A stretch of 64,000 nucleotides of DNA from an uncultured Allomuricauda sp. (GTDB taxonomy: Bacteria > Bacteroidota > Bacteroidia > Flavobacteriales > Flavobacteriaceae), in contig NZ_CANMUU010000001.1 of the NCBI RefSeq assembly GCF_947501165.1, forward strand, positions 186,001-250,000, read 5' to 3'. The notes below the pieces were generated by a model. The model worked only from the letters and a program-made list of their open reading frames with translations, was not told the DNA's origin and ran no database searches. Shown here piece by piece: positions 35,216-41,348 of the stretch. Position numbers and translations under genes: made by a program. Position 1 is the stretch's first letter. Each line of letters starts with the position of its first letter.

Positions 35216-37153
35216 CTATTTGGGGATTCGGATTTTAGCCCGAAAGCCTTTTCCTTCTTCTGAATCAAAAATAATACTTCCACCAAGGGCTTGAATACGC
35301 TTTTCTGTATTCCGTAGTCCATTTTTTCTCAATAACGATTTTTTTGATGCGCCGACCCCATCATCTTCATAGTAAATAGAGAGTTCTTTCTTTTTCTCTC
35401 TGAATAAAATCACAGTTTGGTTGGCCTTACTGTGCTGTGACAAATTCATAATTAACTCTTGTAGCACCTTAAAAATTATCGTTTTAGTTTGATCAGCTAC
35501 CAATGACCAATCAAGTTCTTTGCCACCATCAAAAATCATTTCAACTTCTACTGGTTTGAGATATTCCAAAGTCGCTTTCAGACTATTCCAAAAATCAGGA
35601 CCAGTGTCTACCGTATTAATTTCACGCGAGAAACTTCTAATTTGAGTATAGACTGATTCCAATTTATCTAAAATGTCAGATTTGTCTGTACCTCTTTGCA
35701 ACATTAGCATGGCTTGATTGATTTTACCGCCATGGTCATCATGTAATTTTCGAGAAAGTTGTGCTTCAGTTTCTTGAATAGCCTCCAACTTCTCGGCTTT
35801 ACTTTCCTGTTTTAGCAGTTTGGTGCGTTGTCTAAAACCATACAGCGAAAGGCCTAAAACGGAGGTGATGAAAAGGAGACCGCCCAAATATATGATCTTC
35901 TGGTTTCTTTGTTGACCTGCTTCTAGCTCTTTTTCAGCATTTTCTTTTTCCAAACGGAGAATGGATTCTTGTTTTAGCTGATCGTCGTATTTGTATTTGG
36001 CAAACTGGGTTTTAACCTTCAGTTCTTGTGCATACAAGCTGTCTTGTAAAAATATATAGCGGTCTCGATGCCGTAACCCTTTGGGTTCTAAATCCATTAA
36101 AAATCTCAAAGCATCTTTTTCTGCCCTTGGAATTTTCATTTTTTTTGATAATCGTATAACTGAATCAAAATAAAGTTTTGCTTTTTGAGGGTTTTCTTCA
36201 CTATAAAATTCCCCTAGGTGTGTATAACTTGATATTTGACCCCTTCCATCATTGTACTGTTTTCGAATTTTTAATGGTTTCAGAAAATTTTCCTCGCTTA
36301 TTCTCTTACCTGACGACCATTGGGCATAAGCCAGATTATCAAGAACTCGGGCGTGTTCTTTTTGATTCCCGACTAAAACCGAATCCTGAGATAATACACG
36401 TAATATCTCAATTGCTTTTCTATATTGGTTGTAGTCTACATAAGTTACTGCTATATTATTCAGATAGATACGTTTATCCCTTTCTGCGTCTGTGATTTGA
36501 ATTGCTTTCCTATAATATTTTTCAGCATCCTGATAATTCAGTAACTTTCTATGATTTGTGGCCAAAGCGTTATAGCTTGAAGCAATATATCTAGAGTCTT
36601 TTTGTGGATTTAAAAATTGCAATGCCTCGGTTAATGTTTCTTTACTACCGACAAAATCATTCTGACTTTGCTGAATAATACCCATACTCATTAAACGTCT
36701 GCCTACTTGGCTACTGTCTTTAATTTTTAAAAAATGTGCTTTGGAAAGATTGTAATAATGAAAGGCGCTGTCTAAGAAATTCTTATTATCGAAATAAAAA
36801 GCAATATTCAAAGAAGCTTTAGCAGAATAATAATTATCCAATCTTCGATTTGCATGTTTAAGTGTCTTTTTGTCAAAAAAATAAGCGCTATCTAACTTTC
36901 TAGATTTAAATAGGAGGTTGCTTTTTTGGTTTAGAATCAGTAGAAAAAGGGAATCCCTTTTATTGGAAAAACTCAATGCTCTATCTATGGCTTGATACCT
37001 ATTCACCCAAGAAATACTTTCGTCTTTAGACAGTTCATAGTAAAAAACTACACTATCACACACCTTACCAATTTCGGGGCTATCCGTACCGTTCCTAGGT
37101 TTGCAATGGAGACAAAGACCTATAAGAATGAAAGTGACAATTTTTTTGAGCAT
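35216..37153 (-). CDS. TPR-containing sensor histidine kinase
   Basis: The 645-residue protein has an N-terminal signal with possible lipobox (IGLCLHC), about seven TPR-like helix pairs (residues 45-400), a transmembrane span near 420-440, a HisKA_3-like dimerisation helix with His471 in RKLHDDHGGKINQA, and a HATPase domain with ELIMNLSQHSKAN, DDGVGAS and GLRNTEKRIQALGG. The TPRs should face the periplasm and bind a protein or peptide. It partners the response regulator 11 bp downstream. The two small lipoproteins encoded just upstream are its most plausible ligands or regulators. Confidence 0.9.
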   Translation of the reverse strand: MLKKIVTFILIGLCLHCKPRNGTDSPEIGKVCDSVVFYYELSKDESISWVNRYQAIDRALSFSNKRDSLFLLILNQKSNLLFKSRKLDSAYFFDKKTLKHANRRLDNYYSAKASLNIAFYFDNKNFLDSAFHYYNLSKAHFLKIKDSSQVGRRLMSMGIIQQSQNDFVGSKETLTEALQFLNPQKDSRYIASSYNALATNHRKLLNYQDAEKYYRKAIQITDAERDKRIYLNNIAVTYVDYNQYRKAIEILRVLSQDSVLVGNQKEHARVLDNLAYAQWSSGKRISEENFLKPLKIRKQYNDGRGQISSYTHLGEFYSEENPQKAKLYFDSVIRLSKKMKIPRAEKDALRFLMDLEPKGLRHRDRYIFLQDSLYAQELKVKTQFAKYKYDDQLKQESILRLEKENAEKELEAGQQRNQKIIYLGGLLFITSVLGLSLYGFRQRTKLLKQESKAEKLEAIQETEAQLSRKLHDDHGGKINQAMLMLQRGTDKSDILDKLESVYTQIRSFSREINTVDTGPDFWNSLKATLEYLKPVEVEMIFDGGKELDWSLVADQTKTIIFKVLQELIMNLSQHSKANQTVILFREKKKELSIYYEDDGVGASKKSLLRKNGLRNTEKRIQALGGSIIFDSEEGKGFRAKIRIPK

Positions 37154-37174
37154 TTTTTTTTGAGCTATTTAAAC

Positions 37175-37203
37175 AAAAAGAGCTATACATTAAAGTATAG
37201 CTC
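37175..37203 (-). terminator. Terminator between lipoprotein A and the sensor kinase
   Basis: Perfect 9-bp arms GAGCTATAC/GTATAGCTC around a 6-nt loop, followed on the complement by TTTTTG. It would limit read-through into the kinase gene. Confidence 0.75.
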
Positions 37204-37231
37204 AAATTAGTGAAATAAAGCCTATTAATTC

Positions 37232-37393
37232 CTACCCTCCAGGCGGTGGGGGTGGCGTTACTGGATCTCCATCATCCCCTTCAGTCGCTTGGGTTTCAAA
37301 TAAGGTTTCGGATTCCGTGATACTATCGGTTTCACAAGAAAACAAGAAAGTACTGAAAACTACAGCCAATATGACTGAAAACATTTTTTTCAT
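37232..37393 (-). CDS. 53-residue lipoprotein A (twin of the next gene)
   Basis: Complement ATG at 37393 to TAG at 37232 encodes 53 residues: signal sequence MKKMFSVILAVVFSTFLF, lipobox LFSC with Cys20, then ETDSITESETLFETQATEGD, DGDPVT, five prolines and a terminal Gly-Gly. The mature part is about 34 residues and strongly acidic. The core ESETLFE(T/N)QATEGDDG is nearly identical in the neighbouring 51-residue protein, which argues for real coding. It is too short for most gene finders. A perfect terminator follows, then the TPR kinase. I infer a lipid-anchored ligand or regulator for that kinase; an antigen or export tag is possible. Confidence 0.8.
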   Translation of the reverse strand: MKKMFSVILAVVFSTFLFSCETDSITESETLFETQATEGDDGDPVTPPPPPGG

Positions 37394-37427
37394 ATTTAAT
37401 GATTTGTATGATTTTCAATATATAAAA

Positions 37428-37458
37428 TTAAAAAAACTGCCCCAGTTTTGAGGCAGTT
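37428..37458 (-). terminator. Terminator between the two small lipoproteins
   Basis: Arms AACTGCC/GGCAGTT pair over 7 bp around a 10-nt loop; on the complement a run of T follows. Each lipoprotein gene thus has its own terminator. Confidence 0.7.
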
Positions 37459-37475
37459 AAAATTAAGCGTTAAAG

Positions 37476-37631
37476 CTAATCATCTTCCCTTTCTTCCTTC
37501 ACTTGTCCATCATCCCCCTCAGTGGCTTGATTTTCAAATAAGGTTTCGGATTCCACAATACTGTCTTTTTCGCAAGAAAACAAGAACATATTAAAAATCA
37601 GTGCCATTGCGGCTATAAAAACTTTTTTCAT
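37476..37631 (-). CDS. 51-residue lipoprotein B
   Basis: Complement ATG 37631 to TAG 37476 encodes 51 residues: signal MKKVFIAAMALIFNMFLF, lipobox LFSC with Cys20, then EKDSIVESETLFENQATEGD and a charged tail DGQVKEEREDD. It aligns without gaps to lipoprotein A through residue 42 (about two thirds identity overall in that part, higher after Cys20) and differs at the tail: charged here, Pro-rich with Gly-Gly there. Tandem duplication followed by tail divergence is the simplest reading. No consensus -7 box is seen in the gap upstream; CCTCTTTG (37660-37653) is the nearest match. Confidence 0.8.
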   Translation of the reverse strand: MKKVFIAAMALIFNMFLFSCEKDSIVESETLFENQATEGDDGQVKEEREDD

Positions 37632-38006
37632 TTTTTAAAATTTTGAGATTAAACAAAGAGGTGGCCGTCCGAGATTTTCCCAGATTTTTTTACCAGCCAC
37701 CCATAAGTGTTTTGGAGTACTCCTTGTTTTTGGAAAGTGAAATATGCAAGCGGCTATTTTTAGCTACTTTCCGACTGGCCAAAACCAACCGCTTTACAGA
37801 TTCCTGTAAAAATGATTTTTCTAGAAAAGCTATGTTAGCAATGCATAGCTAAAATCATTTTCAGGGCAAAGAAAAGTGAAGTGATTTCTGATACGATAGA
37901 CATATAGCGGACTTGTATTGGACAACCTTTGGACACAAGTAAAATCAATAACTCACAGCTTCTTTTAGTCGAAGTTTATCTATCTGGAATTTGTATTTTT
38001 AATAAA
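37632..38006. other. Divergent regulatory gap with hairpin
   Basis: This 375-bp gap separates lipoprotein B (leftward) from the membrane protein at 38007 (rightward). It contains the TTACAG dyad promoter at 37793-37838 and a nested inverted repeat at about 37809-37863: outer arms AAAATGATTTT/AAAATCATTTT, inner arms AGCTATG/CATAGCT enclosing the -7 box. GGTGGC/GCCACC near 37650-37700 is a further long-range inverted repeat. No additional ORF is convincing. Confidence 0.6.
37793..37838 (+). promoter_or_regulatory. TTACAG dyad and -7 box facing the membrane protein gene
   Basis: TTTACAG-ATTC-CTGTAAA (37793-37810) is centred exactly 29 bp upstream of TATGTTAG (37831-37838), a TAnnTTnG -7 box. 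The predicted leader to the ATG at 38007 is about 160 nt, unusually long. Confidence 0.65.
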
Positions 38007-38723
38007 ATGAATGAGAAGAAAATTGAAGAAATCGTTCGGAAAGTTTATGATGAAGCCAGGAAAGGTTGCGTTTCGGGAGCAAAGAACGCTTTGGCAATAC
38101 ATGTAGAAGAGGAAATTTTTAAAAATCATAAGGAGAATATTAGCTATAAAACAGTAGAAAGAGCTTTTAGAAGACATGTTTTTAAGGACAAAACTGTTAG
38201 TGAAAGTAATCCCGAAAGCATTAATCTATTTTGTAAATATTTAGGCTTTCAGGACTATTCGGACTACATAAAAAAATCTGATAAGAAAAAACGGAGATTG
38301 ACTATTACCATTGGTGTAGTATTCAGCCTAACAATATTGGTTTTTAGCACTCAAAAATGGCCTTTAAATGTTCAAAAGAATAATTCCAATGTGCTTGGGT
38401 GCATGACATGGGCCGATTCTCTCTATGTCAAGGTTTCTTGCAAAATGGGACCCTTATCCCAATATGGAACCAAAGTGGAACCATTAATTGAGACTAAACT
38501 GGAAAGTATGCGGAAAGTATCAGTTGATGCGGCCTATCAATTTTTTACAGAAGATGGCAAACCCTTGATTTGGTATTTCAAGAATGAAAATAATGAGCAT
38601 GAATTTTTCACCTCTCCAGGTTTGCATCCGGTCACAGGAGAAACTTTACGAAAAATCACACCCTACATTATTCAAACATACGTTCCTATACATAAATATA
38701 AAAAGGAATCTTTTGTGCAGTAA
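38007..38723 (+). CDS. Membrane protein with cytoplasmic helical domain, unknown function
   Basis: From ATG 38007 the 238-residue product has a helical N-terminal domain (about 1-90) with KTVERAFRRHVFKDKT and INLFCKYLGFQDYSDYIKK, a pattern I recall from other flavobacterial island proteins, then basic KKKRR, one transmembrane span (about 97-114) and an exported C-terminal domain with two cysteines and GKPLIWYFKN, SPGLHPVTGETL, ITPYIIQTYVP. The frame extends to TTG 37929, but the ATG leaves a tidy start. The N-terminal domain could be a cytoplasmic effector or DNA-binding domain coupled to an exported sensor; this is inference. It is convergent with the relaxase gene and controlled by a TTACAG promoter. 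Confidence 0.75.
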   Translation: MNEKKIEEIVRKVYDEARKGCVSGAKNALAIHVEEEIFKNHKENISYKTVERAFRRHVFKDKTVSESNPESINLFCKYLGFQDYSDYIKKSDKKKRRLTITIGVVFSLTILVFSTQKWPLNVQKNNSNVLGCMTWADSLYVKVSCKMGPLSQYGTKVEPLIETKLESMRKVSVDAAYQFFTEDGKPLIWYFKNENNEHEFFTSPGLHPVTGETLRKITPYIIQTYVPIHKYKKESFVQ

Positions 38724-38766
38724 AGATTTAATCTAGCATTATATATGCAGGCCATTACTTAACCCA

Positions 38767-39813
38767 TCAAAATCTGCAGCCTTTTCTTTTTCGCTTCTTC
38801 TTTTTGAATCGGTCAACGTCATCAAGTTCCAATTTGAACGAATTCCATAGACTATTATCAATTTGTTGAGATTTCAATCCAACTGATTGAGCTTTTTCCA
38901 GATTAGATTTTGATTGCTCAATACTTTCGACAGTCCATCGTGAAATATGTCCTGCTTTTCGCTCATGCGTTGTTGCTGAGTTTGAATTTTCCTCATAACG
39001 TCTATCAACTCCTGGTTCTGTGCCATTATTTTCGAGAATAACTGCACGGTCTCTGTCTTGTTCATAATCGATTCTTTTAATGATATTGTTCCATGAGTAC
39101 TTCCGGCCCAATGTGCTTCCCTTGTAGATCACATCATCGTACCTAAAGGATATTCCCGTCACCCTTCCTGTACTTTTACTGATGTTGAACTTGGGGCTTA
39201 TTTTCTTTTTCTTGAGTTCCTCAATAAACTCAGTTGTATTTCTGGAGTTAGAGATTGCATTTTCAAGAAGGTGCTGAAGCGTCAACTTTATTGGAGGCTC
39301 TCCGGTTCGAAAAACCTTCTGTATCTCTTTATGGGTGATTCTTTCCTTTCTTGTTAATTTGATATTATCAAGTTGGGATAATTCATACTTCAATTCCAGT
39401 TTCCTGACCAAACGTTCACTTCGTTCGTAATCCTTGCTGTCGCTTACCAGTTCTCCTGAAAATTTTACCCTATTGGCAATGATATGGATATGCTCATGTT
39501 CCTGGTCGCTGTGCCGGTACATGATGTACTGATTGTCATCGAACCCCATCCCTTTTAGATAATCAGTTCCTAGGGCCACAAACTTTTTATCCCTTAATGT
39601 GTCTTCATAAGGCAGGTTCAACGATACGTGATACACCGCCTTTCCCAATCGTGGTCGGAGCTGTCTGACTATATTGAATTCTTGGGTCATGTCAACGGTT
39701 TTCCCATAGGAAATGTTGGTGTCCAATACGTATCCCACGCCCTGTTGCACCTTTTTTTCGTTATAGGCCAGAACACCATAGAAGTCCTTTCCCTTAATCT
39801 GCTTGGCTATCAC
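38767..39813 (-). CDS. Relaxase/mobilization nuclease (MobA/VirD2-like)
   Basis: The 348-residue protein has HUH relaxase motifs: an N-terminal Tyr-containing segment (VLAYNEKKVQQGVGYVL), GKAVYHVSLNLPYED, and the metal site HEHIHIIANRV (HxH with a preceding His). The C-terminal third is hydrophilic and basic, ending KKKKRKRKGCRF. It nicks oriT and leads the strand in conjugal transfer of mobilizable elements, using another element's type IV system. Its start overlaps mobC by 20 bp, typical of mob operons in Bacteroidota. The C-terminus is shorter than many relatives. Confidence 0.9.
   Translation of the reverse strand: MIAKQIKGKDFYGVLAYNEKKVQQGVGYVLDTNISYGKTVDMTQEFNIVRQLRPRLGKAVYHVSLNLPYEDTLRDKKFVALGTDYLKGMGFDDNQYIMYRHSDQEHEHIHIIANRVKFSGELVSDSKDYERSERLVRKLELKYELSQLDNIKLTRKERITHKEIQKVFRTGEPPIKLTLQHLLENAISNSRNTTEFIEELKKKKISPKFNISKSTGRVTGISFRYDDVIYKGSTLGRKYSWNNIIKRIDYEQDRDRAVILENNGTEPGVDRRYEENSNSATTHERKAGHISRWTVESIEQSKSNLEKAQSVGLKSQQIDNSLWNSFKLELDDVDRFKKKKRKRKGCRF
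38874..39065 (-). CDS. Possible overlapping 63-residue coiled-coil ORF inside the relaxase gene
   Basis: In another frame of the same strand lies MNKTETVQLFSKIMAQNQEL followed by a heptad-rich stretch with IQTQQQRMSEKQDIFHDGL and a Leu-rich end. Composition is that of a real small coiled-coil protein, and the relaxase frame over the same DNA is low-complexity hydrophilic sequence. It could be an overlapping gene, or the relaxase frame may have extended over it after a frameshift. Confidence 0.4.
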   Translation of the reverse strand: MNKTETVQLFSKIMAQNQELIDVMRKIQTQQQRMSEKQDIFHDGLSKVLSNQNLIWKKLNQLD

Positions 39814-40150
39814 GGTTTACAATATTTGATTTTAGGGTATCTAAAGTGCTCCTTATTACAGATAGATGTTCAATCAATATCGGAGAGTTGTTCATTCCCA
39901 AATGCACCTTTTTGGTCAATTGGTTGATGTTGTTTCCGATACGGCCTAATTCGATAAAAAACTTTCTGTCTTCTGGGGCTATTCTTTTTCTGGGCAATAC
40001 CCTTCCCGTTACTTTCATTCGAATAAAATCGGGAATGGTAATTCCCAAGGTATCGGCATTTTTAGCCACGATTAGATATTCTTTGACGGTCACTCTCACA
40101 TTAAGCCGAATCGCTTTTAAGTCCTGTATGTCCTTTTTAGGTCTTGCCAT
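39794..40150 (-). CDS. mobC: Mobilization accessory protein MobC
   Basis: From ATG 40150 (MARPKKDIQDLKAIRLNVRV) the 118-residue protein has a ribbon-helix-helix-like N-terminus with VTVKEYLIVAKNADTLGIT and the MobC motif ELGRIGNNINQLTKKVHLG. MobC opens DNA at oriT and assists the relaxase. The frame extends to 40234 through the oriT candidate but those residues lack family similarity. It overlaps the relaxase gene by 20 bp. Confidence 0.9.
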   Translation of the reverse strand: MARPKKDIQDLKAIRLNVRVTVKEYLIVAKNADTLGITIPDFIRMKVTGRVLPRKRIAPEDRKFFIELGRIGNNINQLTKKVHLGMNNSPILIEHLSVIRSTLDTLKSNIVNRDSQAD

Positions 40151-40161
40151 ATTATAGGGGT

Positions 40162-40228
40162 TTGGGGAGGATCCCCAACAAGCCATGCGAACAGAGTGAG
40201 CAGTTTTTGCATGCAAAAACATGGCTTG
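40162..40228. other. Candidate origin of transfer (oriT)
   Basis: Directly upstream of mobC lie TTGGGGA-GGA-TCCCCAA (40162-40178), CAAGCCATG (40179-40187) with its exact inverse CATGGCTTG (40220-40228), and between them the perfect 18-bp palindrome GTTTTTGCATGCAAAAAC (40203-40220). Clustered nested inverted repeats next to mobC-relaxase are the usual oriT signature; the nick site cannot be named from sequence alone. Confidence 0.7.
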
Positions 40229-40288
40229 CTTCACGAACTCCGATTACTATTTCATTTGAACTGTACATTTTATTTTCTTCCATTGGTA

Positions 40289-40579
40289 TTAGGAAGATGC
40301 CTCCCTCATTTTTTCGATAAGGGTATTGATATCATCAGGATGAAAGAGAACCCTGCCACCTAGGGATATCTTTTTTAAAAGCCCTTTTTCCATCCAAGCG
40401 TAAATCGTAGGCCTGGTTACCCTAAATTTTTTAACGAGGTCGGCTATTGTCAATAACTGGTCTTCGACTTCTCTTCCCCCTGTGGGATTTTCTGTTGGTG
40501 GCGGGATGTTCTTTTGGAGAGAATCAGCGGGAACATATTCTCTTATTCCACTATCATCCATTATAAATATTCGTTTCAT
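40289..40579 (-). CDS. Excisionase-like helix-turn-helix protein
   Basis: A 96-residue protein whose C-terminal half, LLTIADLVKKFRVTRPTIYAWMEKGLL followed by a Phe-His-Pro-Asp wing, is a MerR-like/excisionase HTH. Such proteins in mobilizable elements act as excision factors or regulators of mob genes. The first 35 residues are Pro-rich and flexible. Two tandem promoters lie upstream. It is separated from mobC by the oriT candidate. Confidence 0.85.
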   Translation of the reverse strand: MKRIFIMDDSGIREYVPADSLQKNIPPPTENPTGGREVEDQLLTIADLVKKFRVTRPTIYAWMEKGLLKKISLGGRVLFHPDDINTLIEKMREASS

Positions 40580-40611
40580 GATGCAATGATTTTTTGATTT
40601 ACCTTATTGAA

Positions 40612-40669
40612 CAAACCTAATGGTATTGAACAGGGTTTTATGCGTTTAGCATACATTGGTTTATGTATG
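40612..40669 (-). promoter_or_regulatory. Promoter P2 of the HTH/mob genes with TACAT dyad
   Basis: On the complement CATACAT-N6-ATGTATG (40650-40669) is centred exactly 40 bp upstream of TAGGTTTG (40619-40612). GTTCAAT lies 5 bp before the -7 box and is repeated directly after it. Confidence 0.65.
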
Positions 40670-40765
40670 TTAGATTTACTAAGACTCGAAACCTGTAGAA
40701 AATCTCTTGGACAACAATAAATGCTTATTCGTTTTCAATAGTATTTGTTCATTTCCATTATTGAA

Positions 40766-40836
40766 CAAACCTAGCAGCATTGAACGACATTTTCCATGAG
40801 TGCCGTACATGAATTCATGTACGGCACTCATGGAAA
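40766..40836 (-). promoter_or_regulatory. Promoter P1 with perfect 46-bp palindrome
   Basis: 40791-40836 is a perfect palindrome of 46 bp; its core reads TACAT-GAATTC-ATGTA. Its centre lies exactly 40 bp upstream of TAGGTTTG (40773-40766) on the complement, flanked by GTTCAAT repeats like P2, which lies 154 bp downstream. The two look like a duplicated promoter unit. Confidence 0.7.
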
Positions 40837-40906
40837 TATTCAATAATAATTTGTATAGGAATTTCAGGATAGGGATGGAAAAGCCTGTTAGCTTTTGCAT
40901 CGGTAT

Positions 40907-40952
40907 CCCCCTTTTTTGAGGGGGTTCTCAAAAAATTTGTTTTTTTGAGAAC
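40907..40952. repeat. Two adjoining inverted repeats
   Basis: CCCCC-N8-GGGGG (40907-40924) adjoins GTTCTCAAAAAA-N5-TTTTTTGAGAAC (40924-40952), perfect 12-bp arms. Possible bidirectional terminators or element-end structures. Confidence 0.6.
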
Positions 40953-41125
40953 TTCCGCAGAAAGCTCTTTGTTAGGGAAAGAAGAATTTTTCAATGGCAG
41001 CCCAATATTTTCAAAAAGCTCCCCCTAGCCATCTTTTTCCCCTGACCACAATGTCTGACATACTTAAATACTAGCTGCAATTGATAATTGCATCATATGT
41101 CCATATGAAGATATATAGCAATATT

Positions 41126-41155
41126 CATAGCTATAACTAAACCTATATAGCTATG
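41126..41155. repeat. AT-rich inverted repeat near the island edge
   Basis: CATAGCTATA and TATAGCTATG are perfect 10-bp arms around a 10-nt spacer. The same CATAGCT/AGCTATG words form the inner arms of the hairpin at 37809-37863. Confidence 0.5.
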
Positions 41156-41348
41156 AAGGAATAATGCTATCTATGATTCAAATTGCTCAATTAATGTAAC
41201 ATCAGAAAAAAAATGATGATGGTTCTATCGCCCTAAATATTTTGCCGCTAAACCCAAATCATTTGCAGTTTGGATTCCTCTCTAGGCACTTTAGAGATTT
41301 CTTTTTTTGATTCCATCAGTTTTTGACTTTTTGCACTATCAATTGAAA

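Larger units (their letters stand above)
40580..41348. other. Non-coding right end of the island
   Basis: The 769-bp stretch holds the two TACAT-dyad promoters (40612-40669 and 40766-40836), paired inverted repeats at 40907-40952 and an AT-rich inverted repeat at 41126-41155. A 73-codon frame over the 46-bp palindrome is not credible. I see no integrase, and no copy of the tRNA-Asp 3' end that would mark attR. The island probably ends near 41,200. Confidence 0.55.

Noticed and set aside
37929..38006. TTG start of the membrane protein at 37929
   Set aside because: The extra 26 residues begin with a rare start and the ATG at 38007 opens the recognisable helical domain.
40679..40900. 73-codon frame on the complement across the 46-bp palindrome
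   Set aside because: Its sequence is the translation of the palindrome and a promoter; no family likeness and no matching start signal.
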